From an uncultured Veillonella sp. (GTDB taxonomy: Bacteria > Bacillota > Negativicutes > Veillonellales > Veillonellaceae), in assembly GCF_934230905.1 (NCBI RefSeq), contig NZ_CAKQFJ010000034.1, positions 1-18,158 on the forward strand: a stretch of 18,158 nucleotides of DNA, in the 5' to 3' direction. Shown here in pieces: positions 14,465 through 18,158 of the stretch; within the stretch, counting starts at the first letter, position 1; each line of letters opens with the position of its first letter. The notes under the pieces are model-generated. The model saw nothing but the letters and a program-made list of their open reading frames with translations. It was not told where the DNA came from and searched no databases. A program made the translations under genes and the position numbers.

Positions 14465-14611
14465 GAGAAAACATAAAATTCATATAATAAAATTCACAAC
14501 TTATTCATTATATGTTTATAATTGCAATCAATAATAAATATTAATTATAATAATTATCTAAAATATATACTTAATGTATTTTCACTATCGAAATCCATCC
14601 TATTAAGACAT

Positions 14612-14643
14612 AAAAACAGCCCCACCTAATAGGTGGAGCTGTT
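14612..14643 (-). terminator. Terminator of the carboxyltransferase gene
   Basis: A 13-bp stem (14615-14627 with 14631-14643, one G-U pair on the RNA) closes on a 3-nt loop and is followed by five T on the minus strand. It starts 11 bp after the stop codon of the gene. Confidence 0.92.
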
Positions 14644-14653
14644 AATATTAAGA

Positions 14654-16006
14654 TTAACGACGGTTAGCTTCGAAGAAGTTAATAGCAACTTCTGGGAACA
14701 TAGCGTATGTTAATACGTCTTCTTCAGTGATGCCAGTGTAACCTTTGGAGTTCAAATCTTCAGTGTAACCTGCCAATTCAGGTTCGATAAGATCTGCAGG
14801 ACGGCAAGTAATAGGTTCTTCATCGCCAATAATAGTTTTTTGAATTTCTTCAGAAATTGGTGCTGGCAATGCGCCATATTTACCACGTACAAGATCTTTA
14901 ACTTCGTTAGGAACCATTTTATAACGGTCGCCCATCATAACGTTCATCATAGCCATTGTACCAACAATTTGAGAAGTTGGAGTTACCAATGGAGGATAAC
15001 CCAAGTCAGCACGTACGCGTGGCATTTCATCCATAACGTCGAAGAAGCGATCGCCCATGCCCATTTCATTCAATTGATTTTGAGTATTGGACAACATACC
15101 GCCAGGAATTTGGTAACGACGAACAGCTGGGATTACATCGCTAGCTGGTTTCAAGTTGAATTCTTCAGCGATTTGTTGTTTTACTTTACGGAAGTGTTCA
15201 ACTAATGGAATGAATTTATCAAGATCTAAACCAGTATCCCATTCAGTACCTTTGAACATTTCAATAATTGTTTCAGTAGCAGGTTGGCTAGTTGCATGAG
15301 CAAATGGAGAAATAGCAGTATCAATGATATCTACACCAGCTTTAGCAGCTTCCCAGTATGTAGTAGTTGCAAGACCACATGTGAAATGGCTATGCAAGTC
15401 GATTGGCAATTCACCAAAACGTTTTTTAAATGTAGAAATCATTTCATAAGCGTCTTTTGGTGCCATCAAACCGGACATATCTTTAATGCAAAGAGAATCT
15501 GTACCCATTTCAACCAATTTTTCAGCAACTTTCAAGAAGCTTTCAGTTGTATGTACTGGGGAGATTGTGTATACCATTGCGGATTGAACATGTGCGCCAG
15601 CTTTTTTAGAATATTTAATAGCAGCTTCCATGTTACGAGGGTCATTCAATGCATCGAAAATACGAATGCGGTCGATACCATTACGAACAGCAGCTTTACA
15701 GAATGCTTCAACTACATCATCAGAGTAATGTTTGTAGCCCAATAAGTTTTGGCCACGAAGTAACATTTGTAATGGAGTATTTTTTACATTTGCTTTTAAT
15801 TTACGAAGGCGTTCCCAAGGATCTTCGTTCAAGAAACGAAGGCAGCTATCATAAGTAGCACCGCCCCAACATTCAAGAGCTTCATAACCAATTTCATCTA
15901 AAAGGCCAAGTACAGGTTCCATTTGTTCGTAACGCATACGAGTTGCCAAAATAGATTGATGACCGTCACGAAGAACGGTGTCCATAAGTTTTAATTTTTT
16001 AGCCAT
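14654..16006 (-). CDS. Biotin-free carboxyltransferase subunit (oxaloacetate decarboxylase alpha / pyruvate carboxylase B type)
   Basis: This enzyme moves a carboxyl group between a keto acid (oxaloacetate/pyruvate) and the biotin of a partner carrier protein. The DRE-TIM barrel begins MDTVLRDGHQS (D14). It carries the catalytic lysine K175 in LCIKDMSG and the metal-binding H205/H207 in DLHSHFTC. The conserved C-terminal carboxyltransferase region runs to about residue 440. At 450 residues it lacks the biotinyl domain (MKM motif) found in full-length OadA or PycB of about 570-600 residues, so the carrier must be a separate protein, as in transcarboxylase 5S. GGAGG lies 6 nt before the ATG. 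It is a single-gene unit with its own promoter and terminator. Exact substrate not determined. Confidence 0.88.
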   Translation of the reverse strand: MAKKLKLMDTVLRDGHQSILATRMRYEQMEPVLGLLDEIGYEALECWGGATYDSCLRFLNEDPWERLRKLKANVKNTPLQMLLRGQNLLGYKHYSDDVVEAFCKAAVRNGIDRIRIFDALNDPRNMEAAIKYSKKAGAHVQSAMVYTISPVHTTESFLKVAEKLVEMGTDSLCIKDMSGLMAPKDAYEMISTFKKRFGELPIDLHSHFTCGLATTTYWEAAKAGVDIIDTAISPFAHATSQPATETIIEMFKGTEWDTGLDLDKFIPLVEHFRKVKQQIAEEFNLKPASDVIPAVRRYQIPGGMLSNTQNQLNEMGMGDRFFDVMDEMPRVRADLGYPPLVTPTSQIVGTMAMMNVMMGDRYKMVPNEVKDLVRGKYGALPAPISEEIQKTIIGDEEPITCRPADLIEPELAGYTEDLNSKGYTGITEEDVLTYAMFPEVAINFFEANRR

Positions 16007-16034
16007 CTTAATCCTCCAATTCGAAATAGTTAGG

Positions 16035-16135
16035 TGATGTAAATTTATACATCATCTCAATCACTATCTCATACCTATTTATCAACAATTTCTATAGTTC
16101 CTACTTATGCAGGAAAAATATACTAAGAATTGTTG
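16035..16135 (-). promoter_or_regulatory. Structured 5' leader of the carboxyltransferase gene
   Basis: The predicted leader of about 130 nt has a nested stem at its very 5' end. CAACAATT/AATTGTTG (16083-16090 with 16128-16135) encloses TTCCT/AGGAA (16098-16102 with 16111-16115). A second hairpin, TGATGTA/TACATCA (16035-16054), lies about 30 nt before the start codon. No known riboswitch was recognised. The 5' stem may stabilise a highly expressed mRNA. Confidence 0.45.
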
Positions 16136-16147
16136 GAACATACTTAT

Positions 16148-16176
16148 ATTAGACTACTTCTAAAATTCTTTGTCAA
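16148..16176 (-). promoter_or_regulatory. Carboxyltransferase promoter
   Basis: A perfect TTGACA (16176-16171), a 17-nt spacer and TCTAAT (16153-16148, 5/6 match) on the minus strand make this the best promoter in the window. Transcription should start near 16140. Confidence 0.75.
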
Positions 16177-16499
16177 CAAGTATATTATGCTTATTTATCA
16201 TCCAAAAGTATGCATCTTTGATATAAAAGTGTAATAAAAATCACTAAAAAGTCCAATCATACTAGATTTTATCTTGAATCTTCAATCATTACCAAAAGAG
16301 TATGTTAATTAGAATATAAGAACAAACTAATCATCATATCGATATAATTTTTATTTATGTATGAAAGCATATCAGTATTTTCTAATATAGTATAACGAAT
16401 TATCTTGATTTACAAACTCAGTTATCAAAATTTTTAATAACCAAAAAGTAAGTTTTAAAATTCATCAGTATACATTTTTATTCAAACCAACATAATATC
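16177..16499. other. AT-rich non-coding stretch
   Basis: Between the carboxyltransferase promoter and the 105-residue gene I find no reading frame, RNA gene or canonical terminator. A weak stem GTTAT/ATAAC (16421-16441) lies about 60 bp after the stop at 16500 and could mark an inefficient end of that transcript. Confidence 0.5.
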
Positions 16500-16817
16500 T
16501 TATTTCACTTTTTTAGGTGCTGTTTCGAGGATAATATTTTTACCATCTCGTTTTACTTGAATGGAAAAAGCACCTTCACCTTCTTTAAAATATTCCATCT
16601 TAATATCTAAAAGCAACTTACCAATTAGCGTTTCAACTTTTTCAGTCAAAAATTCACGATAAAAGGCATCTTGACTTTGTTTTTGACTTTGATGAATTGT
16701 AGGCTTTGAAGCATTGCGTTCCGCTTGCATCATAGTTTCTTCAAAATTATCATCTCCACCCCACTTCTTCATCATTTCAGCATCAGATAAATCTTTTTGA
16801 ATCTTAAATTTTGCCAT
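16500..16817 (-). CDS. Hypothetical 105-residue cytoplasmic protein
   Basis: I do not recognise the family. It is a charged, soluble protein with no signal peptide or membrane helix. The N-terminal third (DLSDAEMMKKWGGDDNFEE) is acidic, and the middle is Gln/Ser-rich and probably flexible. The C-terminal half reads like helix then strands: FYREFLTEKVETLIGKLLLD, then IQVKRDGKNIILETAP. AGGAG lies 6 nt before the ATG, and a TATAAT stands on the minus strand at 16861-16856 without a good -35, so it may have its own promoter. It lies 85 bp after the heptosyltransferase stop on the same strand and could also be read from that transcript. Confidence 0.8.
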   Translation of the reverse strand: MAKFKIQKDLSDAEMMKKWGGDDNFEETMMQAERNASKPTIHQSQKQSQDAFYREFLTEKVETLIGKLLLDIKMEYFKEGEGAFSIQVKRDGKNIILETAPKKVK

Positions 16818-16902
16818 TATATACTCCTATTCCGCTATTACGATTAGCTATACTTATTATAATCGAAATTATGTCTAAACTCGTTACCTTTTAATACATT
16901 CT

Positions 16903-18003
16903 CTAAACCGTTGTTCCTAGCAGCTCAATAATATGCTCCTTTACCTCAATAGGATCAATGCCATACATGCAATAAGCTTTTCCTTTAGGACATTTTCGTT
17001 TACGGCAGCCTAAACAGTCTATATCATGATTTTGTAACACTTTATAGATTCCAGTTAAAGGCCCCCATTCTACAGGGTTTGTAGGGCCAAATAAGCCGAT
17101 TACAGGACGATGCAATGCTATAGCCATATGTAATGCACCTGTATCACAAGCAACTACTACATCACACTCATTAATCAAAGCCGCCATCTCACGCAAGGTA
17201 GTCTTTCCTAATTGATTATAAACTGGCAATGCTTCTCTTTCTACATATTGCATCAAGCCTTCAAATTCTTTAACTTCTTTCAGCCCCCCAAAGCATATAA
17301 AGTTACTTCTATAAGACATCGAATCAATTAATTGTTGCCACTTTTCATGGGGCCAAGACTTCGTCTGCCATGATGAGCCAAGAACTAAGCCAATCAGCGG
17401 TCTATCCTTCTCTGTAAAAGCTATATTTAATTTTGATTTAGCACGCTGCTGTTCTTCCTCCGTTACAACGAGATTCATTATGTTCACATCATCTGTATCA
17501 AGCTGAGATGTTTCTGTATTAGAATCACCATTTTCCGTTGATAATACGGTAGGTAGTAATTGAACCACCTCAAGGTATTGTTCGATAACATGTTTTGAAT
17601 TATTTTTTGATTTATAGTTCGTAAATAACCAATTTAATTCCTTAGTGCCTCCTAATCCTAACCGTATAGGTGCACCCGATGCTAATAAAACAAGGCCCGT
17701 AATAAGTCGGCCTTGTACATCAATAGCTATATCAAAATGATATGGTTTCAATCGTTTTCTTAACCCCCACCACATATTCCACATGGTACGAAGGTGTAAT
17801 TTCTTTGAATGCGCCTCATAGACATCACGCTCCCAAGGAATTATATAATCAACATAAGGATTATGTTCCAATAATTCTGCCATACTAGGCGTAACAATCC
17901 AATGTAAATTTGCATTAGGATACCGCTGTTTTACCCACCTTGCAGCGGCTGTGGCATGCAGTATATCACCAATATAACTGAGCCTTACAAACAATATATT
18001 CAT
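16903..18003 (-). CDS. LPS heptosyltransferase (GT9 family)
   Basis: It transfers heptose from ADP-heptose onto the LPS inner core at the cytoplasmic face of the inner membrane. From the ATG at 18003 it has 366 residues, a normal GT9 length. The N-terminal Rossmann half begins MNILFVRLSYIGDILHATAA. The nucleotide-sugar half has GSSWQTKSWPHEKW near 209 and DTGALHMA with H292, then GLFGPTNP. Four Cys (330, 333, 338, 345) cluster near the C-terminus, as in several GT9 members. An in-frame TTG two codons earlier is rejected, because AAAGGCGG is well placed (6 nt) for the ATG. A TTGAAC/TATAAT pair upstream (18100-18074) has a short 15-nt spacer and is doubtful. Which heptose it adds is not clear. 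Confidence 0.9.
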   Translation of the reverse strand: MNILFVRLSYIGDILHATAAARWVKQRYPNANLHWIVTPSMAELLEHNPYVDYIIPWERDVYEAHSKKLHLRTMWNMWWGLRKRLKPYHFDIAIDVQGRLITGLVLLASGAPIRLGLGGTKELNWLFTNYKSKNNSKHVIEQYLEVVQLLPTVLSTENGDSNTETSQLDTDDVNIMNLVVTEEEQQRAKSKLNIAFTEKDRPLIGLVLGSSWQTKSWPHEKWQQLIDSMSYRSNFICFGGLKEVKEFEGLMQYVEREALPVYNQLGKTTLREMAALINECDVVVACDTGALHMAIALHRPVIGLFGPTNPVEWGPLTGIYKVLQNHDIDCLGCRKRKCPKGKAYCMYGIDPIEVKEHIIELLGTTV

Positions 18004-18158
18004 AAACAACCGCCTTTCTCATGCATCATCGTTATTTTTATAAATACCAATCTACATTTTTATACTTATATTGATTATAACGAAATATATATGAGTTCAA
18101 CTTGAATTATCTCCTACTAGAAGTGAAAAATTTATAAATAAAGCCTTTATAACCTGCG

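Noticed and set aside
14840..15858. Plus-strand reading frames opposite the carboxyltransferase gene
   Set aside because: They lie wholly within a well-supported gene, have no ribosome sites and show no recognisable domain.
18107..18157. Possible C-terminal end of another minus-strand gene at the window edge
   Set aside because: Only 16 open codons, and another frame is equally open, so it cannot be distinguished from chance.

Overview
The window looks like chromosomal DNA of a low-GC diderm Firmicute (Negativicutes), most likely Veillonella or a close relative. This is inference. It rests on AT-rich DNA with strong Firmicute-type GGAGG ribosome sites, together with Gram-negative envelope genes (a GT9 LPS heptosyltransferase and an ArnT-like GT39 glycosyltransferase) and a stand-alone biotin-enzyme carboxyltransferase subunit of the kind used in lactate/oxaloacetate fermentation. 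No ribosomal RNA, tRNA, insertion sequence, CRISPR array or phage gene was seen.

Layout. (1) 52-2259, minus strand: histidine kinase then OmpR-type regulator. Divergent from it, 2437-3906 plus strand, is a GT39 membrane glycosyltransferase. This pairing resembles a PmrAB/ArnT lipid A modification module. (2) 3872-7046, minus strand: 3'-5' exonuclease, deoC, pyrimidine-nucleoside phosphorylase and cdd, forming a pyrimidine (deoxy)nucleoside breakdown operon. Divergent from it, 7278-8581, are pyrF and pyrE, the last two steps of UMP synthesis, closed by a strong terminator. (3) 8774-10711, minus strand: padR, a DUF1700/HAAS membrane protein, and two small exported Met/His/Gln/Asn-rich proteins of unknown function. 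The first exported gene carries an in-frame TAG that cuts off its last 17 codons. The operon starts at a promoter with two identical 10-bp palindromes. (4) 10827-11924: HtrA-type periplasmic protease with its own promoter, operator-like palindrome and terminator. (5) 12045-12222: an unusual structured intergenic stretch between a two-component operon and htrA, possibly a small RNA. (6) 12370-14395: a second kinase/regulator pair. (7) 14654-16006: biotin-free carboxyltransferase (OadA/PycB type) with a consensus promoter and a roughly 130-nt structured leader. (8) 16500-16817: hypothetical 105-residue protein. (9) 16903-18003: LPS heptosyltransferase.

Two themes run through the window. One is envelope surveillance and construction: two sensor kinases, HtrA, the PadR/DUF1700 cluster, GT39 and GT9. 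The other is pyrimidine metabolism, with breakdown and synthesis genes sharing one 231-bp divergent control region. The least explained parts are the PadR/DUF1700/Met-His-rich operon and the two structured intergenic elements at 8658-8769 and 12045-12222.
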